Shown here: positions 42,876-51,338 of the stretch, one piece after another
How the letters are laid out: each line of letters begins with the position of its first letter
How positions within the stretch are numbered: the stretch's first letter is position 1
NCBI GenBank assembly: GCA_963678555.2
Contig: CAXXJA010000002.1
Location: 1-64,000, forward strand
From: SABI01 sp963678555
GTDB lineage: Bacteria > Spirochaetota > Spirochaetia > Sphaerochaetales > Sphaerochaetaceae
Length of the DNA: 64,000 nt
Reading direction: 5' to 3'
Position numbers and translations under genes: made by a program
Notes under the pieces: generated by a model
Databases searched by the model: none
Seen by the model: the letters and a program-made list of their open reading frames with translations, nothing else
Told to the model about the DNA's origin: nothing

Positions 42876-42984
42876 ATTGTACAGGATATGAAATAATTGT
42901 CAGAATTGGCCACCAATGTGTTCATCTGGTATGATATACTGATAACGGATTGGAATGTTACACGGTACACTCCATGCATAAAGG

Positions 42985-43010
42985 TGTTGCAGGGCATCGG
43001 ATCTGCAACA
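42985..43010. promoter_or_regulatory. Inverted repeat upstream of the GntR gene
   Basis: TGTTGCAG-N10-CTGCAACA, perfect 8-bp arms, 62 bases before the GntR start. A possible autoregulatory site or leader hairpin. Confidence 0.4.
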
Positions 43011-43071
43011 ATGTGTTGTCTGATAGATACGCTCATACGAAGTGTTCTGCAGATTGAGGGAGTTGGTGCGT

Positions 43072-43803
43072 ATGAAGTTGAAATACCAGGCAGTACTCAA
43101 TGACCTGGAAAATAAGATTATTGCGGGGATCTGGCCTGAAGGGGTCATGATTCCCACTGAGCTTGAACTCTGCGAGAAGTATCATGTAAGCAGGATCACG
43201 ATTCGCCGCGCACTTGATGAGATGACCCGTGCGGGTATGATAGAACGGGCCAGAGGCAAAGGAACCTTCGTTCGCGGTTCTCGCAAGATAACCGAGCCTC
43301 ATATCAGCGGCATCGATCCGTTCGCCCATTCCGATAAGCACAGCATAACCCACAGGATCATCCTGGACCTGGAGTATCCCCTCGACAGTGATATTGCCCT
43401 GAATATGCTTCCCCAGTTCAAGGAGTCACACGCACGACATGAGAACCTTCACCGCATCAAGCTTCTCTCCTCCATGGATGATACTCCCTTTGCAGTGATG
43501 AATATCTTCTTCCCGTCTTCCATTTCCAGGATATTGGACAGGGACTTTCTCTCTTCTCACTCCTTCATTGACACCTATGAGAAGGTTGAGGGTGCATCGG
43601 TAGGCAAGGTCCACAGTTCCATCGGTACAGTTGTTCCTGATAAGGAGACCTCCGAACTCCTCGGCACACGTCCACAATGGACGCAGCTGTGGGTGAAGAC
43701 CAGGATTCACGCGCTCTCGGGTGAACTTATAGCAATACACTACACGGTGTATGACGGTAATCTGTTCGAGTACCGGGTTACCTCGGACCTGGCCCTGCGC
43801 TGA
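43072..43803 (+). CDS. GntR-family regulator with UTRA-type ligand domain
   Basis: 243 residues. N-terminal GntR winged helix (LKYQAVLNDLENKIIAGIWPEGVMIPTELELCEKYHVSRITIRRALDEMTRAGMIERARGKGTFV). The C-terminal region (from about residue 85) follows the HutC/UTRA pattern, ending LIAIHYTVYDGNLFEYRV, and binds small effectors such as sugars. ATG 43072 follows GAGGGAG; in-frame starts from 43042 lack a site. It probably controls the upstream uxaE (inference). Confidence 0.87.
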   Translation: MKLKYQAVLNDLENKIIAGIWPEGVMIPTELELCEKYHVSRITIRRALDEMTRAGMIERARGKGTFVRGSRKITEPHISGIDPFAHSDKHSITHRIILDLEYPLDSDIALNMLPQFKESHARHENLHRIKLLSSMDDTPFAVMNIFFPSSISRILDRDFLSSHSFIDTYEKVEGASVGKVHSSIGTVVPDKETSELLGTRPQWTQLWVKTRIHALSGELIAIHYTVYDGNLFEYRVTSDLALR

Positions 43804-43919
43804 CCTGTATTGATCACCCTGTGAATGGCACAGACTGAGTTATTTCTTTTTATTGCCCTACTATGCAGGTTCTATGATATATTGATAGCACCTATATCAC
43901 TAGTGAGCTGAGGTGAATT

Positions 43920-45851
43920 ATGCGTACAATCGTTACCATGCTGAAAGATGCTGAAAAGAATTTCCCCTCCCGTGCCTATGCGACGAAGAAAGGGGAGAAC
44001 GGATGGATTCCGTACTCCTACAGGATGATTGATGAACTATCCGATGCCGTATGTGCCGGACTCCTGTCACGTAACGTGAGCAGAGCCACGTTCGGCGTCC
44101 TCGCTGAAGGGAGGCCCGAATGGATTGGTGCCGAGATGGGCATCATCAAGAATCGCTCTGTGAGTGTACCTCTCTCGATCAAGCTGAATCCCGAGGAGAT
44201 CGCTTTCCGCCTCACTCACTCTGAATCCGCGGGCATCGTTGCAAGCTCGAACACTCTGGATAACATTCTTAAGGCTTTCGATGTCATGGAAGGTCCTTCT
44301 CCTGTGCTCTACTATCTTGATGAAGAGGATGATCGTCTCAGAAAGGCTATACAGGAGCGAAAGTGGACCTCGGGTACGGAGTATGTGACATTGGATAGGC
44401 TCGTGACCGAGGGTCAGGCAGCTCTTAAGAAGGATCCGGATATTGTCAGGAAGAGTATTTCTCACATCGAAGAGAATGATGTGGTCAACATCTGTTATAC
44501 CTCAGGGACAACAGGGAATCCGAAGGGCATCATGCTCACGCATCTCAATTACTGGGCGAATGCCCACGACGCGGTCGAGTTGTTCTCCATTCCTCCGAAT
44601 ACCTTCGAGACTCTCATCGTGCTTCCTGTGGACCATTCCTTCGCACATACGGTCGGTATCTACACCTCGATGCTGCGGGGTATCACTCTACACTTTGTCG
44701 ATGCACGGGGCGCCAACAGTGCAATCATCAGAAACTTCCCGATAAACCTCAAGGAGGTGAACCCCACCTTCCTTATGACGGTTCCTTCGATCACGGGAAA
44801 CTTCATGAAGAAGATGACCCAGGGTATTCAGGAGAAAGGCCCGTTTATCTACGGCATATTCGAGAGGGGGCTGAAAGCAGGTATCAGGCGTAACGGCGAT
44901 GGGTATCACCGCGCATCACTCGCCACGCGGATCGCCACCTTCTTCCCTCACAAGCTGGCAGACCTGCTGATCTTCAGCAAGCTCAGGAAGGTCTTCGGAA
45001 CCGGAATTGAATACTGCGTGGGCGGAGGAGCTCTCCTTGAGGCACGGCAGCAGCATTTCTTTGCCGCGATAGGAGTGCCCGTGTATCAGGGGTACGGGCT
45101 TACGGAAGCCGCTCCGGTGATCAGCAGTAATACTCCCGCAAAGCACAAGTTCGGTACCAGCGGTATCGTTGCTCCCTCGGTGACCTGCCGGATCATGAAA
45201 AGTGAGGTGGATGAAGCTGCTCAGGGAGAGAAGGGTGAGATCGTCATCCGGGGGGAGAATGTCATGAAGGGGTACTTCAAGAACCCTGAAGCGACCTCTG
45301 AGGTGCTCAAGGTGATCGATGGTGAGACCTGGCTGTTCACCGGAGATCTGGGATATTACGACGAAGACGGATTCCTCGTGGTCACGGGACGGGCCAAGGC
45401 CCTGCTCATTGCCAAGGATGGAGAAAAGTATTCCCCGGAAGAGATTGAAGAAGTGATGATGAACAATTCCACCGTCATCAACCAGCTTCTTGTATACAAC
45501 GAGCAGAGTCCCTCCACCAGTGCTCTTGTGACGCTGCAGGAGGAGGTGGTCAGGAAGCTGATTGAGGAGAAGGCTCTCAAGACTCCCGAGGAGGTGTATC
45601 AGGAAGTGCTTGCCCAGCTCACGGGGTATGAGAAGATGGCTAAGGGAATCATTCCATCTCAGTGGATTCCCTCCCGGTTCGCGATCATCGTGAAACCTTT
45701 CAGTGAAGATGATAAGCTCGTGAATTCCACGATGAAACTGGTCAGGTACAAGGTGATAGAATTCTATTCACAGCGCATAGCACAGATCTATGAAGAGGAG
45801 AATGATTCTAGAAATATTGAGGCAGTCAGAGAGCTGTTTTTTCCGTCCTGA
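43920..45851 (+). CDS. Long-chain acyl-CoA synthetase (AMP-forming)
   Basis: 643 residues of the adenylate-forming superfamily: fatty acid + ATP + CoA to acyl-CoA. P-loop signature ICYTSGTTGNPKGIMLTH (about residues 192-209), a second motif GYGLTEAAPV, and the C-terminal TGDLGYYDEDGFLVVTGRAKALLIAKDGEKYSPEEIEE hinge. GAGGTGAATT precedes ATG 43920. Its 3' end overlaps the fur-like gene on the other strand by 26 bases. The insertion after the P-loop (KKMTQGIQEKGPFIYGIF) is usual for spirochaete long-chain ligases. Confidence 0.9.
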   Translation: MRTIVTMLKDAEKNFPSRAYATKKGENGWIPYSYRMIDELSDAVCAGLLSRNVSRATFGVLAEGRPEWIGAEMGIIKNRSVSVPLSIKLNPEEIAFRLTHSESAGIVASSNTLDNILKAFDVMEGPSPVLYYLDEEDDRLRKAIQERKWTSGTEYVTLDRLVTEGQAALKKDPDIVRKSISHIEENDVVNICYTSGTTGNPKGIMLTHLNYWANAHDAVELFSIPPNTFETLIVLPVDHSFAHTVGIYTSMLRGITLHFVDARGANSAIIRNFPINLKEVNPTFLMTVPSITGNFMKKMTQGIQEKGPFIYGIFERGLKAGIRRNGDGYHRASLATRIATFFPHKLADLLIFSKLRKVFGTGIEYCVGGGALLEARQQHFFAAIGVPVYQGYGLTEAAPVISSNTPAKHKFGTSGIVAPSVTCRIMKSEVDEAAQGEKGEIVIRGENVMKGYFKNPEATSEVLKVIDGETWLFTGDLGYYDEDGFLVVTGRAKALLIAKDGEKYSPEEIEEVMMNNSTVINQLLVYNEQSPSTSALVTLQEEVVRKLIEEKALKTPEEVYQEVLAQLTGYEKMAKGIIPSQWIPSRFAIIVKPFSEDDKLVNSTMKLVRYKVIEFYSQRIAQIYEEENDSRNIEAVRELFFPS

Positions 45852-46227
45852 GATCCCGGCAGGAACGGCACACTCCCTTCAGGACGATATCACGCTGTTC
45901 GATGGTGAAACCGGTAAGTTCCTCGACTTCCTCATCCAGACAGGAGGCTGAGGAGAGAATCAGGTCGTATACCGTATGACACTCTGTACAGACCAGGTGT
46001 GCATGCTCTTCCCGCTTCGCATCGTACCTGGCTTTTCCTTCTCCGGGCGGTTCGAACTTCCTGATCTCATCAGACTCGACAAGCACACTCAGATTCCGGT
46101 AGACAGTTCCAAGGCTTATTGAAGGCATCTCTTCACTCACCATACCATACAGTTCTTCCGCTGTAGGGTGGTTTGTGCAGGAACGCAGTGTGTCAAGTAT
46201 CAATTGTCTTCGGCTTGAGTACCTCAT
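45826..46227 (-). CDS. Fur/PerR-family metal-dependent regulator
   Basis: 133 residues. N-terminal winged helix (HPTAEELYGMVSEEMPSISLGTVYRNLSVLVESDEIRKF), a metal site EEHAHLVCTECHTVYD, and a second CxxC pair GVCRSCRD, giving the structural zinc site. Whether it is Fur, PerR or Zur cannot be decided; the window's peroxidase and ferritin genes would suit PerR. It is cotranscribed behind the DUF454 gene, whose end it overlaps by 35 bases, with GGAAGAAG before ATG 46227. A 7-4-7 palindrome over the operon promoter is a likely binding site. Confidence 0.88.
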   Translation of the reverse strand: MRYSSRRQLILDTLRSCTNHPTAEELYGMVSEEMPSISLGTVYRNLSVLVESDEIRKFEPPGEGKARYDAKREEHAHLVCTECHTVYDLILSSASCLDEEVEELTGFTIEQRDIVLKGVCRSCRDLRTEKTAL

Positions 46228-46618
46228 CAGCTTCTTCCTTCCTTGTCTTTATACCTATAAGGTGTGCGCTCACGATGATCCCTATCACCGACAGAACGAT
46301 TATCACTACCCTGGTCTGAACGATATACATGGATGCCAGAAGGCCGACCCATACTACCGTGATAGCCCGTATCTTCGTGCTCAGCGCAATACCCTTCCCA
46401 TATTTCCAGTGACTCAGGTATTCGCCGAATATCCTGCTCTTCTCCAGTTTTCGTGCCCGTTCGGGGTCACTTACCGAGTACAGAGCTGCAGCAAGTATGA
46501 CAAACGGAGTGGTAGGAAGCACAGGCAGAATAATTCCTGCAAATCCGAAAGCGAGTGATACTGCGGCCAGTGAAGACAGTATCAGTCTCTTCACACCATT
46601 CTTCTTGAAAAAAGTCAT
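46193..46618 (-). CDS. DUF454 (YbaN-like) inner membrane protein
   Basis: 141 residues. SLAAVSLAFGFAGIILPVLPTTPFVILAAALYSVSDPERARKLEKSRIFGEYLSHW is the YbaN block: two helices with a Pro-rich turn, then a charged loop; two more helices follow. Function unknown in the family, though it often sits near iron or heme genes. ATG 46618 lies 8 nt after a TACATT -10 box, with no ribosome site. First gene of an operon with the Fur-like regulator. Confidence 0.8.
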   Translation of the reverse strand: MTFFKKNGVKRLILSSLAAVSLAFGFAGIILPVLPTTPFVILAAALYSVSDPERARKLEKSRIFGEYLSHWKYGKGIALSTKIRAITVVWVGLLASMYIVQTRVVIIVLSVIGIIVSAHLIGIKTRKEEADEVLKPKTIDT

Positions 46619-46654
46619 ATACTACTAATGTAGTATAAATGGCCTGTAAGTCAA
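46619..46654 (-). promoter_or_regulatory. Promoter and Fur-like palindrome of the DUF454-fur operon
   Basis: Minus strand TTGACT (46654-46649), 16 nt, TACATT (46632-46627). ATACTAC-ATTA-GTAGTAT, a perfect 7-4-7 palindrome at 46619-46636, covers the -10 box and reaches the start codon, suggesting autoregulation by the Fur-like protein. Confidence 0.6.
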
Positions 46655-46670
46655 TAGGAACGATTCTCAT

Positions 46671-46690
46671 ATTGTGCAATAATGCACAAT
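46671..46690. promoter_or_regulatory. Inverted repeat in the DUF454 upstream region
   Basis: ATTGTGCA-ATAA-TGCACAAT, perfect 8-bp arms. It lies 17 bases upstream of the DUF454 -35 box in the 481-base gene-free stretch 46619-47099. That stretch also holds a CGGTCC-C-GGACCG palindrome at 46752-46764 and the lipoprotein-gene promoter, and otherwise nothing recognised. Confidence 0.4.
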
Positions 46691-46928
46691 CCCGATGTTG
46701 TATTTCTCACTGAAACAGGTACACATCTGTCATAACAATACGCGGTTTTTCCGGTCCCGGACCGTGTTGATTTCATTACCCGGCCAGCTCTCATGTAGAC
46801 GGTCAAAAGTATACAAATCATCCGGTTAGTAATCAATATACTATGGCAATACTCTTGCTGTTCGTACTGCATTGTACCGGTGAGGCTCTCCGGGCTGACT
46901 ATTTCTCTCATGATTTTTATGTATATAT

Positions 46929-46958
46929 GTGACATAATGAATGGTCAGGTGTTATACT
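46929..46958 (+). promoter_or_regulatory. Promoter of the split lipoprotein gene
   Basis: GTGACA, 18 nt, TATACT, leaving a leader of about 135 nt before the original ATG 47100 (GGGAGG 8 nt upstream). The ISL3 insertion now separates it from the rest of the gene. Confidence 0.5.
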
Positions 46959-47111
46959 AGTATATGGAGGCTCACACGGAGTGAATGATGCAACGATGGT
47001 CACGGCGTGAGTGAGTGTTCCTGTGATTGTATGTGTGTCTGTTCCATCGACAGTCATGGTGTGAGTGTATATATTCATTAACGATAGGGAGGATGTGCCA
47101 TGAAAAAAATC

Positions 47112-48754
47112 GGGTCTGAAATTTTCAGCGTGTAAAAAGTAGAAAAAGAGAGCGGAAACGCCTATGATTTGTAATCGCAAAACAACAGATCAAGGAGAAC
47201 CGCTCTCATGCAGGAAGATAACACGTATTTGCTGGAGGAGTCCACCGGGTGGATGGTTGACTGGAGCCATCCGAGGCACGAAATCTGCTTTGATGAAAGA
47301 AATGGAATATCCTACGGGAAGATCACCTACGCTGTAACAAAGGATCCAAACAAAGACTGGAAGAGCGAATTACCAGAAGGTCAATGGTACAAGCACAGCA
47401 ACGAGGTTACTGTGCTGAAACACTGCAGCTCTGGAATTACCCTGATATGCTTTGAAGTTCATTACGAGAGTTATGTGAACAAGTATGGACGGAGACGCAG
47501 AACGGACGTCATTCCCTTTCGAAACGGGAATACCGGTTACACGAATCACTTCCGTGACAACATCGCCTATTTCATGACAGGTTACGGGATGACGATCAGA
47601 AGATGTGCTTTTATCTGCCATACTACGCCTGCCATCGTCAAAGAGGTGAATAAGACTCGCTTATTCAGCCTTGCAGGTAATATGAGACCCAGTCATTACA
47701 GCCCGTATCTCTGCGTAGACGAATTTCTCGTCGAACATGGACATCGCTACTGTACCATTGTCATAGATGCCCAGAGTGGAGAACTCCTGTATCTTGAGAA
47801 AGGCAAGAAGAAGCAACAGCTGGAACATTTCTTCACATGGGTGGGAGAGGATTTCATGAACCATGTGAAGGCGATCTCGATGGATATGAACACCAACTAC
47901 AGCGCCGCTGTTAAGGAGTCATTTCCCCACATCAAGATAGTCTACGACACCTTTCATATCGTGCAATGGTTCAATAATCAGGTCATTGATGCCGCCAGAA
48001 GGACGGAAGGAAATAGACTGAAAAAGCTGGCTGAGAAACTGCAGAACAAGGGCAGATTGGAGGAGGCTGCACTGGTGCTTGAAGAGAGAAAACTTCTCTT
48101 CGGTTCACGTTTTCTCCTCCTTGCGAACACCCGGACACTCAAAGCCAAGGATAAGCTCAATGCACAACTTAATGCAGAGGCGAAAAGTTCCGCACGAGCA
48201 GACGGTCGGAATGCTGAGCGAGTTGGACACCGGAGAACGGATAATGCCGATTCACGCGACGCCATTCTTAAGACGAATGCGAATCTTCAGAATGCCGTGA
48301 AGGCTCGTGAGGAACTGATTGAGATACTCTCCACCCCACATCCTGAGCATATGAGGGAAAAGCTCACCACATGGGTGAAGCTCTATTCCTCCGTCGGCAT
48401 CAGTCAGTTGACGAGGTTCACCAGGACGATTACCAACAGGATGGAGGGCATCGTTTCAAGAGCCCTCCATCCAATCAGTTCAGGAAAGATTGAAGGTGTG
48501 AACGGCTTCATCAAGGGCATGCGAAGGAGTGCCTTCGGCTACCAGGATTTCGATTACTTTGCTCTGCTCATTTGGGAACAGACTCACAGGGAAAAAAGAC
48601 AGAATCTCTTGAACTCGAACAGGAAGAAAAGAAGCTATTCAAGAGCGAGGCCTTACAACAGGAAACGGCTTAAACAGACCGTGTTCCAGCTGCCGAAGCC
48701 CACTCTCAAGGATGCCGGGTAGATGATGGATTACACGGTAAAAAACTTAGATCC
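47112..48754 (+). mobile_element. ISL3-family insertion sequence, complete, 1643 bp
   Basis: Ends are terminal inverted repeats: left GGGTCTGAAATTTTCAGCGT, right (reverse) GGATCTAAGTTTTTTACCGT, 17 of the first 23 bases identical. Both sides are flanked by the 8-bp target duplication AAAAAATC (47104-47111 and 48755-48762), the length usual for ISL3. It carries one intact transposase. It inserted after codon 4 of a lipoprotein gene. Confidence 0.9.
47208..48722 (+). CDS. ISL3-family transposase
   Basis: 504 residues. DDE catalytic residues: D171 in LCVDEFLV, D226 in ISMDMNTNY, E429 in GKIEGVNGFIKGMRR. The block VYDTFHIVQWFNNQVIDAARR between them is the family's hallmark. The N-terminal Cys zinc finger common in ISL3 proteins is not clearly present. 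AAGGAG lies upstream of ATG 47208. The gene is intact and recent-looking, so the element may still move. Confidence 0.92.
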   Translation: MQEDNTYLLEESTGWMVDWSHPRHEICFDERNGISYGKITYAVTKDPNKDWKSELPEGQWYKHSNEVTVLKHCSSGITLICFEVHYESYVNKYGRRRRTDVIPFRNGNTGYTNHFRDNIAYFMTGYGMTIRRCAFICHTTPAIVKEVNKTRLFSLAGNMRPSHYSPYLCVDEFLVEHGHRYCTIVIDAQSGELLYLEKGKKKQQLEHFFTWVGEDFMNHVKAISMDMNTNYSAAVKESFPHIKIVYDTFHIVQWFNNQVIDAARRTEGNRLKKLAEKLQNKGRLEEAALVLEERKLLFGSRFLLLANTRTLKAKDKLNAQLNAEAKSSARADGRNAERVGHRRTDNADSRDAILKTNANLQNAVKAREELIEILSTPHPEHMREKLTTWVKLYSSVGISQLTRFTRTITNRMEGIVSRALHPISSGKIEGVNGFIKGMRRSAFGYQDFDYFALLIWEQTHREKRQNLLNSNRKKRSYSRARPYNRKRLKQTVFQLPKPTLKDAG

Positions 48755-48762
48755 AAAAAATC

Positions 48763-49971
48763 ATGCTGCTTATGCTTATCACATCTCTTGTGGTGGTGAT
48801 GTCTGTTTCCTGTGAAGGGGATATCTTTCAATCAATCAGTTCCTTCATGGGATACACCTCAGAGAATGTATTGATAAGTTCAGGCGTTATAACGCCGTCA
48901 ACCGAGAATGTGGAGGCCGTAAAGACGACCCTTGCCGGTGTAGATCAGGATACGGCTGTTGATGAGGTAGCCGATGATCTGAGAGACTCCATAGAGGAAA
49001 TTCTTGTCAGTGAGAGTGAGACCGGATCAGCTTCCGGACTGCTCAGCGACCCTGTCGAAGAAGAGGATGTTCCTACCGAAGTTGCAGACAGAATGGAGGA
49101 GCTCAGTACGGAGCTCGGAGTTGATATCGAAATCGAGGACGAAGAGGACCTTGCAGTAGCAATCCTTCTTACCGACCTGATGGACAAGGTCGATGCCGCG
49201 GGAGATTCTCCGACTGACGAAGAGAAGGAAGAGCTGGCGAGAGACACTCAGCTTCTTCTTGATTTCATCAAGAAGACTTCCGGTATCGGGAACCTTGATG
49301 TAACCGGTGCTGTGGGAGACCTTCTGGAGGGGATGCTGGAAGAGCGGGTGAGAGCAGCGGTAACGGTGGCAGCAACGCGGTTTGCTGATCCCGGAGAGGA
49401 GGAGGAAGGCTACGATATCGCCGACATCCTTGATATCGCAGGACCGGTGTTCGAGATGTACTTCCAGGCAACAGACACGGATAACAGCGGAGATATTTCC
49501 GAGGAAGAGTTCAACGCTGTCACATCCGACTATGCGAAGCTGAGAGCGACGAGCGAGAACGGAGCCGCCTTTATTGTCGGATCGGAGTACCAGATGAGGC
49601 TGTCCGACATCCTGTATTACATATCGAGTATTCTCGTGACAGAGAACGACAACCTTCTTCCCGTTGATCCTGACACAGGTGATGCTGTTGTGTATCCCTC
49701 GATGCGTGTACTGTTCAATCTTGTGCACCTGTATCTGGAGAGCGGAAGTACCGAAGCCCCGACAGGCTCAGAATGGGATTTCCTGACGGATGACTACGTC
49801 GAAGAGATGATGAACGTACTGTATGCACAGGTGCTGGAACCGGCGCCGGGTGAGACAGTGTCCGCATTCGAAGAGACCCTGATCAGTATCTCGATGGCGA
49901 TACCAGACAACGATTTCATTACTGATGCTATTCAGGATGCAATTCAGTATCTGCATGATCAGGCACTGTGA
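48763..49971 (+). CDS. Lipoprotein-like gene with EF-hand motif, 5' end split off by ISL3
   Basis: Before insertion the gene began at ATG 47100 with codons for M-K-K-I, now left of the element, joining at 48763 to MLLMLITSLVVVMSVSCEGD, a signal peptide with a relaxed spirochaete-type lipobox Cys. The remaining frame is intact (402 residues) and starts with its own ATG, but has lost its promoter and Shine-Dalgarno. The mature part is very acidic; ATDTDNSGDISEEEF near residue 240 is an EF-hand calcium loop. Function unknown. It is followed 14 bases on by an outer-membrane protein gene, so the pair probably works together at the cell surface. Expression may now depend on read-through from the element. 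Confidence 0.8.
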   Translation: MLLMLITSLVVVMSVSCEGDIFQSISSFMGYTSENVLISSGVITPSTENVEAVKTTLAGVDQDTAVDEVADDLRDSIEEILVSESETGSASGLLSDPVEEEDVPTEVADRMEELSTELGVDIEIEDEEDLAVAILLTDLMDKVDAAGDSPTDEEKEELARDTQLLLDFIKKTSGIGNLDVTGAVGDLLEGMLEERVRAAVTVAATRFADPGEEEEGYDIADILDIAGPVFEMYFQATDTDNSGDISEEEFNAVTSDYAKLRATSENGAAFIVGSEYQMRLSDILYYISSILVTENDNLLPVDPDTGDAVVYPSMRVLFNLVHLYLESGSTEAPTGSEWDFLTDDYVEEMMNVLYAQVLEPAPGETVSAFEETLISISMAIPDNDFITDAIQDAIQYLHDQAL

Positions 49972-49985
49972 AGGAGATGCGTAGT

Positions 49986-51230
49986 ATGAAAAACAAGAAC
50001 TTTTTAATAACATTCATGGTACTGATTCTTGCTGTTTCGACAGCAGGAGCTTCGTACACCTTCCCTGCCCTGTTCTACGAAGGACAGAGTTTCTCACCCA
50101 CGAGTGTGCGCAGTGAAGGAATGGGAGGAAGCGGACTGGCAACCTCACGGGGAATGGAGTCGATGTATATCAACCCGGCAAACCTTGCTCAGCAGAGGTT
50201 CGCACTCTCCATGCCGAGTATATCGCTGAGTGCCTACAACGTGAAGAACATAATAGATGAAGGTATCATCCAGGATGTACTGGACGGAAATGCGGGAGAG
50301 ACGACTGCACTGGCCTATCTGGATACCATTGAAGCTGCCAGAGGTGAACTCCTTACCACTGACATACAGATGGGATTTGCAGGCGGCGGCCTTGGCCTGA
50401 CGCTCGATATTCAGGAAAAACTCCACAATATCGACGTAGGAGCCGACACCAATATCATCGCGGAGCTCAATGCTTCAACCGCCGTAGGTATAGCCTTCTC
50501 TCTGCCTCTCATCGATGATCTGCTTTCAGTTGATGCGGGAGCCGTGGTACGACCGACCTATACAGCCTATACCCAGCGTATCGGTGCTCAGAACATCATC
50601 AACAGTGCTTTCAGTGAAGGTTCTGATATGCTGCAGCAGTTTCTTGAAGACAACAGACTCGCCGCAGGGTATGCAGTGCCGATCGATGTCGGTATCAACG
50701 TGAACGGTCCTCTGGGAGTGAGAATCAGTGCAGTGGCCCGTAATCTCAACGCAGTGTACACGATGTATGAGTACAGTGAAGCCGGTACCTGGCTGAACGA
50801 GATGCTTGCACTTGTGGAAGCTGAACCTGTCTATACCGAAACTTCAACTTCGAGCAGTGAGTTCACGGTGGAAGTGCCCTGGTCGCTTGATGTAGGTTTA
50901 GGCTGGGAAGTGCCGCTCGGCAGTCTTTCTGATCTGCTCAGACCGACGTTATCGGTAGATCTTGTTGATGTGACCACGCTGCAGGAGGCTGTTGCCTCGG
51001 ATCCAGATGCTGTCTGGGAACACCTGATTGCAGGTGCCGAACTCAGGGTCCTCTCCCTGTTAGATGCAAGGTTCGGTCTCAATAAGGGATATATGTCTAT
51101 CGGAGCAGGATTCGATCTGCTTCTGTTCCACATCGATGCAGCCTACTACTGGAGAGAGTTCGGAGCGAATATCGGGGACAGACCGCTGGATGCTCTGACC
51201 GTGAGATTCAATTTCGGTGTTGACGGCTGA
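49986..51230 (+). CDS. Outer-membrane beta-barrel protein (FadL/PorV-like)
   Basis: 414 residues. Signal peptide MKNKNFLITFMVLILAVSTAGAS, then FSPTSVRSEGMGGSGLATSRGMESMYINPANLA, the N-terminal pattern (missing-in-barrel plug with NPA) of FadL/OmpP1- and PorV-like proteins. The C-terminus alternates hydrophobic residues and ends VRFNFGVDG, suiting a barrel. AAGGAG precedes ATG 49986. It is downstream of the split lipoprotein gene, so the ISL3 element may also lower its expression. The substrate is unknown. Confidence 0.75.
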   Translation: MKNKNFLITFMVLILAVSTAGASYTFPALFYEGQSFSPTSVRSEGMGGSGLATSRGMESMYINPANLAQQRFALSMPSISLSAYNVKNIIDEGIIQDVLDGNAGETTALAYLDTIEAARGELLTTDIQMGFAGGGLGLTLDIQEKLHNIDVGADTNIIAELNASTAVGIAFSLPLIDDLLSVDAGAVVRPTYTAYTQRIGAQNIINSAFSEGSDMLQQFLEDNRLAAGYAVPIDVGINVNGPLGVRISAVARNLNAVYTMYEYSEAGTWLNEMLALVEAEPVYTETSTSSSEFTVEVPWSLDVGLGWEVPLGSLSDLLRPTLSVDLVDVTTLQEAVASDPDAVWEHLIAGAELRVLSLLDARFGLNKGYMSIGAGFDLLLFHIDAAYYWREFGANIGDRPLDALTVRFNFGVDG

Positions 51231-51254
51231 TCCTGTCTTCCTGATATGAACGGT

Positions 51255-51291
51255 AACCTTCGGGACTCTGTGTTCCGAAGGTTTGTCTTTT
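51255..51291 (+). terminator. Terminator after the outer-membrane protein gene
   Basis: AACCTTCGG / CCGAAGGTT, perfect 9-bp stem with an 11-nt loop, followed by TGTCTTTTC. Confidence 0.75.
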
Positions 51292-51338
51292 CTGGTATAC
51301 TCACACGAACCACAGAACAGTCAGAGGGGGAATAGACG

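Noticed and set aside
46917..47180. Minus-strand frame with THTxT-type low-complexity repeats in the lipoprotein gene leader
   Set aside because: It has no ribosome site and is interrupted by the ISL3 element; the pattern follows from GTGAGTG-like repeats in the leader DNA.
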